DNA of 7,720 bases from assembly GCA_030642185.1 (NCBI GenBank), contig DAOWOG010000043.1, forward strand, positions 1-7,720, given 5' to 3'. The translations under genes and the position numbers were made by a program. This document shows positions 1 to 6,700 of the stretch, piece by piece. The DNA is from Helicobacteraceae bacterium (GTDB taxonomy: Bacteria; Campylobacterota; Campylobacteria; Campylobacterales; Sulfurimonadaceae). Position 1 is the first letter of the stretch. Every line of letters starts with the position of its first letter. A model generated the notes under the pieces. It made no database searches and was not told the origin of the DNA. It saw only the letters and a program-made list of their open reading frames with translations.

Positions 1-2431
1 CATCAGCAAACCACTCGGAGAAGAAGTCCATTTTTTTGTCAAGTGACGCAAAACCTTCCATTTTAACGCCGTCAGTTTCAATACCGATCGGCTTCTTGCC
101 ATCTTTGTATTTCCATGCGTCGCCATGGGCGTCCGCAGTGATAACACCGGTACGTTTATCGATCTGTACATGATGTTTGTCATATTTATGACCATGAGAG
201 ATCAGGTTTTTACCATCATCTTTTATCTCACGCTCTTGTGCACTATAGATATTGTTCTCTTCCATCCATGCACCATGATCACGCATATACTCATAGACCG
301 GATACTCGGCATTGCGGTAACGTGGATCCGTTGTCGCTGTTTTCTTCAGGTTCGGCAGGTTGTCACCGAAAGCGGCATCATACCACTCAGAGATCGTAAC
401 CGGTTTGCCTGGATTTTTCTTGGATTCCCACATTTTCTTAATGCCGAGCGTTCCATCAGGATCGATGTAGTTAACACCCATGTCGAACCAGAATTCATTC
501 TCTTCCCACACTTCACCGAGACCGGCTTTAATGTGTGCTTCAAGCGTTGCACGATTTGGATTAGACGGTTTCCAGCCCGCTTTTTCCAATGCAACACGCA
601 TAACAGGTTGACGAAATGATGTCCAGCGTGCCGGCATTGTTGCTTCAGAGTGCTGATCATGACGCTCACCGGCCAGACCAACCGGAAGGACATAATCAAC
701 ATGCCAGTTTGTTTCTGACCAGACAGGAGAGAGGTTGAATGTCAACTCCATCTTGCTTTCATCTTTAAGAACTTCCAGCCAACGGAAACCATCCGGATTG
801 ATCCAGACAGGATTGTACATACGCGGAATCCATACGCTCAGTTTCTTAGGGACATTCAGCCCGCGTTTGATCCACTTGTCCTGCCACTCGGTATCGGTCA
901 GAAGATGTGGTAAGAGGTATGACATTTCATAGGTAGAAAGCGGCCACTCAGGCGGCCATGTCAATTCATTCCAAACATCAACTTTTGGAATATCCTTACC
1001 GCGTTTACCCTGACCGACGGTAGAAGCTCCGCCTTTGCCGGCAACAGAGATAACGTGCCAATGGTGGAAGAATGTTCCACCGACAGTACCGATCGAACCA
1101 CGAAGTGCAATAGGAAGATAGCCTGTACGGCCGCTCATCCATCCACCGCGGTTACCTGCAGCAGTTGCACGCCAGAAATAAGAACTGATCGCATCACCCG
1201 CCCAGATGAACATATCGTAAAGCTCTTCGAGTTTGTATGCAGGAACATGTGTCTCTTTAACAGTATATTCCAGTGTGTACGGTGCATAAAGTTCTTTTAG
1301 CAGTTCAAGAAATGCATCAAAATCATTCTTCGCCGGTACTTTGGAAATATAACCTTTGGAAACCATGAACTCAAGATATTTTTTATTATCTAACAGTACT
1401 TCCCAGTTAAACCATTTTTTGACAAACTTTTTGTCAACTTTATCTTCTTGAAGAATCCGGTTTACAAGGTGAAGATAGACAGCCGGTTCTGTTCCCGGCC
1501 ATGCGGCAATCCACAGATCTGCCATACCTGCCGAGTTGGACAGACGCGGATCCATCACAACCATTTTTGCACCTTTTTTACGTGCATCAGCGATAAAGCC
1601 GGCTGACTGCTGGAAATAGTGACCTGCATCCGCTGCGTGAGACGAGTTCAAAAATACCAGTTTTGCATTGGCCCAGTCCGGACTTGTACGGTCATCATTT
1701 ACCCACTGAATGGTCGGTGTACGACCACCTGAAGAACAGATATTTGTGTGTGAGTTGAACGCATCCGTGTTCAGTGTTTGCCAGAATTTACCGGTAAAAC
1801 CGTTCTCATTCGGACGTCCAACGTGGAACATTATCGATTTTTTGGAGAGTTCATCTCCAACGCGCAAGGTATCACCCATCTTCTTACCAATGGTTGTCAT
1901 TGCTTCATCCCACGTTGTACGGATCCATTTACCTTCACCACGCTTGGAACCCGGTGCACGTCTGATAGGGAACGCCAAACGATCCGGATCGTACATTTGA
2001 GACTGGCTCGCATAACCTTTCGCACAGTTACGTCCGCGAGAAGCAGGGTGCAGCGGGTTACCCATATATTTTTTGACCGTAAATGTTTTTTTGTCGATCC
2101 ATGCTGTCAGACCACAAGAAGCTTCGCAGTTTGAACATGCTGTCGGAACGATCGCATAATCGTTGACCCGTATACCGTCAGGGTTGTCTTCACTCTGAAC
2201 ACCGTGACGTGAAATGCCGCCGCGTTTCCAGTCATCACCGTCAAGTTCCTGGAAATCTTCCCACTGATCCAACGGCGGGTAAAAAGAGAGTGAATCCGGA
2301 GTATCCGTAAATTTGCTTTCACTGACTGATTCGGCAATGGCGTCTGTTGTAAATACGCCTTTGGCGATTGCAGCGCCGGCAACTGTAAATGCCGCGCCTT
2401 TTAAAAATGATCTTCTACTTTCTAAATACAT
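1..2431 (-). CDS. Tat-exported molybdopterin oxidoreductase, catalytic subunit (DMSO reductase family, Psr/Ttr/Soe-like), C-terminus outside window
   Basis: This is the catalytic subunit of a periplasmic bis-MGD molybdenum enzyme, reading leftwards and open to the window edge (810 codons visible, no stop). Seen: a twin-arginine signal SRRSFLK at residues 5-11 followed by an Ala-rich stretch to about residue 33; a [4Fe-4S] motif with Cys99, Cys102, Cys106 and Cys136; a candidate Mo-ligating cysteine Cys232 in NICSSGGR; and the MopB landmark MVVMDPR shortly after. Near residues 785-800 the segment GFASLDKKMDFFSEW resembles the linker before the C-terminal dinucleotide-binding domain, so roughly 150-200 more residues are expected. 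That would make it longer than Wolinella PsrA and nearer TtrA or SoeA in size. The start at 2431 is chosen for its AGAGAGG ribosome site 7 bases upstream and for the Tat signal; the ATG at 2435 hits a stop after six codons. It is the last visible gene of a FeS-membrane-Mo operon. Substrate unknown: polysulfide/sulfur, thiosulfate, tetrathionate, sulfite or arsenate are all possible. Confidence 0.93.
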   Translation of the reverse strand, partial: MYLESRRSFLKGAAFTVAGAAIAKGVFTTDAIAESVSESKFTDTPDSLSFYPPLDQWEDFQELDGDDWKRGGISRHGVQSEDNPDGIRVNDYAIVPTACSNCEASCGLTAWIDKKTFTVKKYMGNPLHPASRGRNCAKGYASQSQMYDPDRLAFPIRRAPGSKRGEGKWIRTTWDEAMTTIGKKMGDTLRVGDELSKKSIMFHVGRPNENGFTGKFWQTLNTDAFNSHTNICSSGGRTPTIQWVNDDRTSPDWANAKLVFLNSSHAADAGHYFQQSAGFIADARKKGAKMVVMDPRLSNSAGMADLWIAAWPGTEPAVYLHLVNRILQEDKVDKKFVKKWFNWEVLLDNKKYLEFMVSKGYISKVPAKNDFDAFLELLKELYAPYTLEYTVKETHVPAYKLEELYDMFIWAGDAISSYFWRATAAGNRGGWMSGRTGYLPIALRGSIGTVGGTFFHHWHVISVAGKGGASTVGQGKRGKDIPKVDVWNELTWPPEWPLSTYEMSYLLPHLLTDTEWQDKWIKRGLNVPKKLSVWIPRMYNPVWINPDGFRWLEVLKDESKMELTFNLSPVWSETNWHVDYVLPVGLAGERHDQHSEATMPARWTSFRQPVMRVALEKAGWKPSNPNRATLEAHIKAGLGEVWEENEFWFDMGVNYIDPDGTLGIKKMWESKKNPGKPVTISEWYDAAFGDNLPNLKKTATTDPRYRNAEYPVYEYMRDHGAWMEENNIYSAQEREIKDDGKNLISHGHKYDKHHVQIDKRTGVITADAHGDAWKYKDGKKPIGIETDGVKMEGFASLDKKMDFFSEWFAD

Positions 2432-2438
2432 TCATTTA

Positions 2439-2445
2439 CCTCTCT
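2439..2445 (-). promoter_or_regulatory. Ribosome binding site of the molybdopterin subunit gene
   Basis: AGAGAGG on the minus strand lies 7 bases before the ATG at 2431 and touches the stop codon of the preceding membrane-subunit gene. It decides between two nearby ATGs (2431 and 2435); only 2431 opens a long frame. Confidence 0.7.
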
Positions 2446-3353
2446 TAACTCATATTTAGCAGCTGTGGAATAACCAGCCATACGTGTTTGCTCACCCAAA
2501 GGCCTGCAAGTGCAGACAGAGCTGCAAGTTTAAGCAGTTGCTCTGAACGGCTTGAAATACTCAGTATAACCAGGACGAACGGTGCGATAAAGGCAAAAAC
2601 CTGACCGATCCAGAACATCGTTGTATATTCACCGTGGCCTTTAATAAACTCTAATGTTGCTGCCACTTCTTCGGCTTTCATCGGGCCAAAAATCAATTCA
2701 CTCATATAAAGGATAAAGGCACCCAGTGCACTCAGTGCCAGGATAATACCCAAGTCACGTTTTGCTTCATAAGAGAGCTTTTTGAAATAAGTATCCAGAA
2801 GTATCATCGCTGCAGAACCGGACAGTGTCGCTGCCAGAATCATTTGAGCTGATTCTGTCGGCATTTGCCACAACTCACGTGCAGTTGATTGTGCCATCAG
2901 ACCAGCCGTATAAAGTGTAACCGGGATCGCCAGGACAACGGTCCATGTCAATGTTTTGTCAAACAGGGCATTATCTTTCTTGATAAAGCTGGCAAAAGCA
3001 AGTAAAAAGAGCAGTCCGACGAACAGTGTCGCCATCCATGCACCTACGGTAATTGCCGAAGTCCAATGAGGATGGAAGAAGATATGCCAGAATCTAAACA
3101 TCTGGTGCAAATCAATGACTGTAAAGAAAAGGAAAAGGTGAATAAAGACAATGGATATAACTACCACAGGAAAACGATAACTGCCTGCCTCATTCGGATA
3201 TTTTTTCAACAGATAAAAGAGCATAAAGATTACACCGGTACCAACACTTTTGGCCCACATATTCATGGTGATAATCCAACCCCAAACTACACTCGGAAGT
3301 GCAACATCAAGTGTTACAACCGCATTTGTCGCTGCTAGTGATTCATGTACCAT
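2445..3353 (-). CDS. NrfD/PsrC-family membrane subunit (quinone-reactive anchor)
   Basis: A 302-residue integral membrane protein that should anchor the FeS and molybdenum subunits on the periplasmic face and exchange electrons with the quinone pool. Seen: eight hydrophobic segments at about residues 22-49, 61-82, 97-124, 134-155, 167-189, 199-222, 244-267 and 272-297, the helix count of PsrC and related NrfD proteins. A conserved-looking polar stretch DLHQMFRFWH follows helix 2. There is no cleavable signal peptide, and no haem-binding CxxCH, so this is the haem-free NrfD type. The start codon shares one base with the preceding stop (TAATG), and AGGAGG lies 9 bases upstream (3363-3368). The gap to the catalytic gene is only 13 bases. 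Length and topology fit the family; which quinone it uses, and in which direction electrons flow, cannot be read from sequence. Confidence 0.9.
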   Translation of the reverse strand: MVHESLAATNAVVTLDVALPSVVWGWIITMNMWAKSVGTGVIFMLFYLLKKYPNEAGSYRFPVVVISIVFIHLFLFFTVIDLHQMFRFWHIFFHPHWTSAITVGAWMATLFVGLLFLLAFASFIKKDNALFDKTLTWTVVLAIPVTLYTAGLMAQSTARELWQMPTESAQMILAATLSGSAAMILLDTYFKKLSYEAKRDLGIILALSALGAFILYMSELIFGPMKAEEVAATLEFIKGHGEYTTMFWIGQVFAFIAPFVLVILSISSRSEQLLKLAALSALAGLWVSKHVWLVIPQLLNMS

Positions 3354-3991
3354 TAGTGGTGCCCTCCTATTGGAAGATGTGTTAATTTATTGAAAAGCGA
3401 GTAGCCTTCCACTCTATGTGATGCAAGCGGATTAAGTGTTACATTGCCGCCGCCGACATAGAAGTGATGAGGGTTCGTTCCTTTTTCAGGTTTACGTACT
3501 TGTACATCACCATTACTTTGCTGAATATATTTGCTGATATTTGAAGTCGGATCTTCAATATCTCCAAAAATATTTGCTTCAACAGGACAGGCCACAACAC
3601 AGGCCGGCATCATCGAACTGGCAACACGATGCGCACAGTAAGTACATTTGTCAGCTGTCTGTGTTTCAGGATCGATATAGATTGCGCCGTAAGGGCAGGC
3701 CATGACACATCCGGCACATCCGATACAACGCTCTTTATCGATATTGACAATTCCATTCTCGATATAGTGCAGTGCACTTACCGGACAGATACGCTCACAC
3801 GGTGCATTTTCACAATGATTGCAGCGAAGCGGTGTAAAGGTCCGTTTTGTTTCAGGAAACGTGCCTACATCAACATATTTAACGCGAAGTCTCCATGTAC
3901 TCAGCGGAACTTCATTTTCCACTTTACATGCGATTTCACACCCCTTACATCCCATACACAGATGCAGGTCAACCAGGAAACCTAATTTCAT
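3353..3991 (-). CDS. Four-cluster [4Fe-4S] ferredoxin subunit (PsrB/TtrB/DmsB-like)
   Basis: A 212-residue electron-transfer subunit linking a molybdoenzyme to its membrane partner. Seen: sixteen cysteines in the classical four-cluster spacing: Cys12/15/18/22, Cys57/60/65/69, Cys89/92/95/99 and Cys116/119/131/135. By family precedent each of the four [4Fe-4S] clusters takes three cysteines from one group and one from its paired group. The N-terminus has no signal peptide, as is usual for these subunits, which are normally co-exported with the Tat-bearing catalytic partner. A C-terminal GTNPHHFYVGGG segment resembles the tail that contacts the partner subunits in this family. It is the first gene of the operon, with a strong AGAAGGAG ribosome site, and its stop overlaps the next start as TAATG, suggesting translational coupling. 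The order FeS, membrane, Mo is as in ttrBCA rather than psrABC. Confidence 0.94.
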   Translation of the reverse strand: MKLGFLVDLHLCMGCKGCEIACKVENEVPLSTWRLRVKYVDVGTFPETKRTFTPLRCNHCENAPCERICPVSALHYIENGIVNIDKERCIGCAGCVMACPYGAIYIDPETQTADKCTYCAHRVASSMMPACVVACPVEANIFGDIEDPTSNISKYIQQSNGDVQVRKPEKGTNPHHFYVGGGNVTLNPLASHRVEGYSLFNKLTHLPIGGHH

Positions 3992-3996
3992 CTATT

Positions 3997-4004
3997 CTCC
4001 TTCT
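3997..4004 (-). promoter_or_regulatory. Ribosome binding site of the ferredoxin subunit gene
   Basis: AGAAGGAG on the minus strand, 5 bases before the ATG at 3991. It is a near-perfect Shine-Dalgarno sequence and supports this start for the first gene of the oxidoreductase operon. Confidence 0.8.
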
Positions 4005-4020
4005 ACCTGAATTCTTAAGG

Positions 4021-4035
4021 TAATCGTAGCGATTA
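4021..4035. promoter_or_regulatory. Palindrome TAATCG-TAG-CGATTA, candidate operator upstream of the oxidoreductase operon
   Basis: A perfect 6-base inverted repeat with a 3-base spacer, 30 bases upstream of the ferredoxin subunit start. On the minus strand it overlaps a -10-like GATAAT (4032-4037), so a protein bound here could block or position RNA polymerase. No regulator gene is in the window and the motif is not one I can assign to a named family. Confidence 0.4.
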
Positions 4036-4062
4036 TCATGACTAATAATAATTAAAAGTGAA

Positions 4063-4072
4063 CCTTATAAGG
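4063..4072. repeat. Perfect 10-base palindrome CCTTATAAGG
   Basis: A self-complementary decamer between the hisD terminator and the oxidoreductase operon, about 30 bases upstream of the TAATCG palindrome. It could be a second protein-binding site or chance in AT-rich sequence. Confidence 0.3.
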
Positions 4073-4107
4073 CGCACAGATGGTATCTACGCTATGAGGA
4101 TACTACC

Positions 4108-4135
4108 TTATTTAGCTTTAACTGTAACTAAATAA
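4108..4135. repeat. Inverted repeat TTATTTAG / CTAAATAA with 12-base loop
   Basis: Perfect 8-base arms at 4108-4115 and 4128-4135. It lies upstream of the oxidoreductase operon and just past the hisD terminator. It is AT-rich and not followed by a clear T-run on either strand, so a binding site or a weak hairpin is more likely than a terminator. Function unknown. Confidence 0.4.
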
Positions 4136-4192
4136 AATTAAGGAAAATGATATTTTTCTGAAGAAATGTGTAGAATTGAAAAAATTAAGAAG

Positions 4193-4225
4193 AAGAGCGC
4201 CTGACGGCCTTAAAAAGGCGCTTTT
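4193..4225 (-). terminator. Rho-independent terminator of hisD
   Basis: Twelve bases past the hisD stop, the minus-strand transcript can form a 9-bp stem: AAAAGCGCC pairs with GGCGCTCTT, including one G-U pair. It is followed by a pyrimidine-rich tail TCTTCTTAATTTTTT. A smaller overlapping hairpin GCCTT-AAA-AAGGC (4207-4219) sits inside and competes with the outer stem. It separates hisD from the oxidoreductase operon, which reads in the same direction, so that operon should have its own promoter. Confidence 0.75.
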
Positions 4226-4236
4226 CAGAGGTTTGG

Positions 4237-5529
4237 TTATTGATTTAAACGCACACGAACAGACTGTTCATGTGCAGTCAGGCCTTCTGTATTGGCTATC
4301 AGTGCACAGGCTTCACCGATCTCATTGATCGCCGCTTTTGAAAAAGAGATGATTGATGACTTTTTCATAAAATTTTCTACTCCCAGGGGTGAATAAAACC
4401 TGGCAGTTCCACCGGTTGGAAGTGTATGGTTAGGTCCTGCCACATAATCACCGATCGCCTCAGGGGTATTGTGTCCCAAAAAGATCGCACCGGCATGTTT
4501 GATCGACGGGAGCAGTTCAAAGGGACTTTTAGTGGCTACTTCCAGATGTTCCGGTGCGATTTCATTCATTAATGCAACCGCTTCTTCCATACTCTTTGTA
4601 ACGATAATGGCTCCGCGCTCTTCGATCGATTTGCGTGCGATCTTCTCACGCGGTAGTTTCTGAAGCCATTTTTCTATCTCTGTTTTTGTCTCATCAGCGA
4701 TGTTCTGCGAAGGCGTGATCAGAATCGAACTGGCCATCTCATCATGCTCTGCCTGGGAAAGAAGATCGATCGCCAGATGGTGAGGATTGGCACTGTCATC
4801 CGCCAATACACCGATTTCACTGGGTCCTGCGATCATATCGATCTGAACCTCACCAAATACCATCTTCTTTGCTGTCGCTACAAAAATATTGCCCGGACCG
4901 GTAATGACATCCACTTTTGGAATCGTTTCAGTTCCATACGCCATTGCCGCAATCGCACTGGCACCGCCGACTTTATAGACTTCACTCACACCACAGAGGT
5001 GACAGGCCGCAAGCAGCAGTGCATTGGGGTCATTATCCGGTGTCGGTGTACAAACAACGATTAGCTCTACTCCTGCAACCTGTGCCGGGATTACATTCAT
5101 CAGCAGCGAGCTTGGATAGGCCGCTTTTCCACCGGGAATATAGAGTCCTGCTCTATCTACCGGCGTCACTTTTTGACCGAGTATCGTACCGTTTGCTTCC
5201 GTATCGAACCATGACTTCGGCAACTGTTTTTCATGATATGTTTTGATACGGTCATATGCCAGATGTAATGCAGATTTTAATGCATCATCAAGATTGTCAT
5301 AAGCTGTTTTCATCGCTTCTGTTTCTATCTTTAATTCGGCATCATCTGAAGGTTTCCAATTATCAAATTTTGCAATATGCTGTTTTAAGGCACTGTTTTT
5401 ATTATCTTTTATCTCTTTGATGATACCTCCGACAATCCCGGAGACCTGTTCAATATCCATCTTCCCGCGTTCAAGAAGTTCTTTAAATGCTGATTCGAAA
5501 CCGGCATCAGCAGTTGTGGTAAAAATCAT
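4237..5529 (-). CDS. hisD: Histidinol dehydrogenase
   Basis: Catalyses the last two steps of histidine synthesis, the NAD-dependent four-electron oxidation of L-histidinol to L-histidine, in the cytoplasm. The 430 residues from the ATG at 5529 match the usual family length and numbering. Zinc ligands and catalytic residues known from the E. coli enzyme are all visible: Gln259 and His262 in LSQAEHDE, Glu327-His328 in IAPEHLE, Asp361 in GDYVAGPNH and His420 in LTAHEQS. The glycine-rich VITGPGN and MIAGPSE segments are also present. The frame stays open upstream to an ATG at 5592, adding 21 residues. That stretch runs through an inverted-repeat element and does not look like HisD, so the start at 5529 is preferred, with AAAGG a few bases upstream. 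It stands alone here, with no other his gene on either side, and ends in a hairpin terminator. Confidence 0.97.
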   Translation of the reverse strand: MIFTTTADAGFESAFKELLERGKMDIEQVSGIVGGIIKEIKDNKNSALKQHIAKFDNWKPSDDAELKIETEAMKTAYDNLDDALKSALHLAYDRIKTYHEKQLPKSWFDTEANGTILGQKVTPVDRAGLYIPGGKAAYPSSLLMNVIPAQVAGVELIVVCTPTPDNDPNALLLAACHLCGVSEVYKVGGASAIAAMAYGTETIPKVDVITGPGNIFVATAKKMVFGEVQIDMIAGPSEIGVLADDSANPHHLAIDLLSQAEHDEMASSILITPSQNIADETKTEIEKWLQKLPREKIARKSIEERGAIIVTKSMEEAVALMNEIAPEHLEVATKSPFELLPSIKHAGAIFLGHNTPEAIGDYVAGPNHTLPTGGTARFYSPLGVENFMKKSSIISFSKAAINEIGEACALIANTEGLTAHEQSVRVRLNQ

Positions 5530-5561
5530 AGATTGCCTTTTACATTTAGAGGTGTACTTTA

Positions 5562-5692
5562 ATGCCATTAAGTTAAGACGCCAAACGAACAAGTCCGTTT
5601 GACTACGCTAACGCTAAGTTCCCTTCAGCAGGGGGCTCACGTGCAGATGAACCGCACTTAATACCTTATAAACTTTCTTAGCTTAATGGCAT
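5562..5692. repeat. 131-base inverted-repeat-bounded element (miniature repeat, element 1)
   Basis: The ends are inverted repeats, ATGCCATTAAGTTAAG at 5562-5577 and its complement (15 of 16 matching) at 5677-5692. Inside are smaller dyads: CAAACG/CGTTTG with an 8-base loop around 5582-5600, and GTGC/GCAC at 5641-5657. No credible reading frame of its own is present. It shares its terminal motif and an internal GAACAAGT (5587-5594) with the element at 6701-6810, in the same orientation. It lies directly upstream of hisD. If the promoter at about 5722 is used, it is transcribed as part of the hisD 5' leader. It is best described as a MITE- or REP/BIME-like repeat. No transposase is in the window. 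Confidence 0.65.
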
Positions 5693-5721
5693 AGGAAGTG
5701 CCTTTTACTTAAAATTACGCA

Positions 5722-5727
5722 ATTATA
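5722..5727 (-). promoter_or_regulatory. Candidate -10 box for hisD (TATAAT)
   Basis: A consensus TATAAT on the minus strand, preceded by a T-rich stretch but no TTGACA, as is common in Campylobacterota sigma-70 promoters. Transcription from here would give hisD a leader of roughly 185 bases that contains the whole inverted-repeat element. Confidence 0.4.
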
Positions 5728-5794
5728 GCTTATGAAATACTAAATACTACCTCTAAAGGGAAAAAACAGTCCCCCAAACAGGAAACTTTATGGC

Positions 5795-5800
5795 TATAAT
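5795..5800 (+). promoter_or_regulatory. Candidate -10 box for the metallo-hydrolase gene (TATAAT)
   Basis: TATAAT preceded by TTTATGGC, about 30 bases before the ATG at 5831. No good -35 is visible, which is usual for this phylum. It is divergent from the candidate hisD promoter about 70 bases away. Confidence 0.5.
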
Positions 5801-5830
5801 GACAATCATACTATATTGGGGTATCGAAAA

Positions 5831-6691
5831 ATGAAAGCTTTACTCTTTCTGCTGATTTCAGTTGTCATCTTTGCGATAGAAGTTGAGATTGAGATTCTGG
5901 GTTCCGGCGGCCCGGAAGTTGATAATCGTGCCAGCAGTTCCTATCTTTTATGGATTGATGGTGAAGCAAAAGCTTTAATCGATGCAGGCAGCGGTTCGAT
6001 GCTGCAATTTGAGCGCAGCAGTGCAAAACTGGAAACACTCGAAGTCATTTTACTGACCCATATGCATATCGACCATGTTGTTGATCTGCCTTCTTATATC
6101 AAAGCCGGTTATTTCTCCTCACGCAGAAATATACTCCCTATTATCGGTCCTGACGGAGACGACAACTTTCCTTCAACCATTGAGTACTGTTCAATTTTAT
6201 TTGGTGAAAAAGGAGCGTATCGCTATATGAAAGATGTATTGACATCGCAAAGCGATTCATTTGAGATTCACCCGCAAGATGTCAATAATACACAACATCT
6301 CGTTTTTAACAGTTTTACGGTTGATACCCTCAAAGTACATCATGGCATTGTTCCTTCACTTGCCTTTCGTATCACAGTCGGAGAAAAAAGTGTCGTTATC
6401 TCAAGCGATACCAATAATGAAAATCATGGATTGGAGATTTTTGCCAAAGGTGCGAATCTTTTTATCGCCCATCACGCCATCCCGGAATCAGCCGGTGAAG
6501 TAGCAAAAACGTTGCATATGACACCTTCCGAAATTGCACAGATCGTCAAGAAGGCGGATGTTAAAAAAGTTGTAATGAGTCACCGTATGAAACGTACTCT
6601 AGAGCATGAAAATGAGACGATTACCATTATGAAAAAGAGCTACAGCGGACAAATTGTCTTTGCTGAAGATCTTATGCGGATTAGATTGTAG
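5831..6691 (+). CDS. Exported metallo-beta-lactamase-fold hydrolase (RNase Z/arylsulfatase-like subgroup)
   Basis: A 286-residue MBL-fold protein, probably exported. Seen: a hydrophobic N-terminus KALLFLLISVVIFA (2-15) resembling a signal peptide; an early LGSGGPEVDNRASSS segment typical of the RNase Z/AtsA-like branch; the metal motif THMHIDH with His77, His79, Asp81 and His82; VHHG with His170/171; a second metal-ligand aspartate Asp193 in SSDT; His214/215 in AHHAIP; and a late His251 in MSHRM. A two-metal hydrolase site is therefore complete. The family includes phosphodiesterases, sulfatases and other esterases, and the substrate cannot be predicted. The frame is open to a TTG at 5816, but the ATG at 5831 puts the hydrophobic segment at the extreme N-terminus and is preferred. 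It stands alone, convergent with the thioredoxin-like gene. Confidence 0.88.
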   Translation: MKALLFLLISVVIFAIEVEIEILGSGGPEVDNRASSSYLLWIDGEAKALIDAGSGSMLQFERSSAKLETLEVILLTHMHIDHVVDLPSYIKAGYFSSRRNILPIIGPDGDDNFPSTIEYCSILFGEKGAYRYMKDVLTSQSDSFEIHPQDVNNTQHLVFNSFTVDTLKVHHGIVPSLAFRITVGEKSVVISSDTNNENHGLEIFAKGANLFIAHHAIPESAGEVAKTLHMTPSEIAQIVKKADVKKVVMSHRMKRTLEHENETITIMKKSYSGQIVFAEDLMRIRL

Positions 6692-6700
6692 GCCACTTCA

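Noticed and set aside
125..2134. Several plus-strand and off-frame open stretches of 60-165 codons over the molybdopterin gene
   Set aside because: They lie opposite or out of frame with a continuous 810-codon minus-strand frame carrying clear Tat, Fe-S and Mo motifs; their translations are Cys/Arg/Thr-rich shadow sequences without domains or ribosome sites.
3353..3991. Assigning psrB/ttrB symbols to the operon
   Set aside because: Motifs prove the subunit type but not the substrate; giving a symbol would imply a function that the sequence does not show.
3629..4010. Plus-strand open frames over the ferredoxin gene
   Set aside because: Antisense shadows of a gene with sixteen correctly spaced cysteines; no start signals.
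4744..5246. Plus-strand open frames over hisD
   Set aside because: Antisense shadows of an intact histidinol dehydrogenase.
5641..5660. Possible group II intron domain V fragment in element 1 (GTGC...GCAC next to GAGCC/GGTTC-like bases)
   Set aside because: The GAGC and GGTTC-like pieces are in the wrong order for domain V, and there is no reverse transcriptase or other intron domain nearby.
5562..5692. His attenuator or riboswitch in front of hisD
   Set aside because: No leader peptide with histidine runs and no riboswitch motif that I recognise; the symmetric ends fit a repeat element better.
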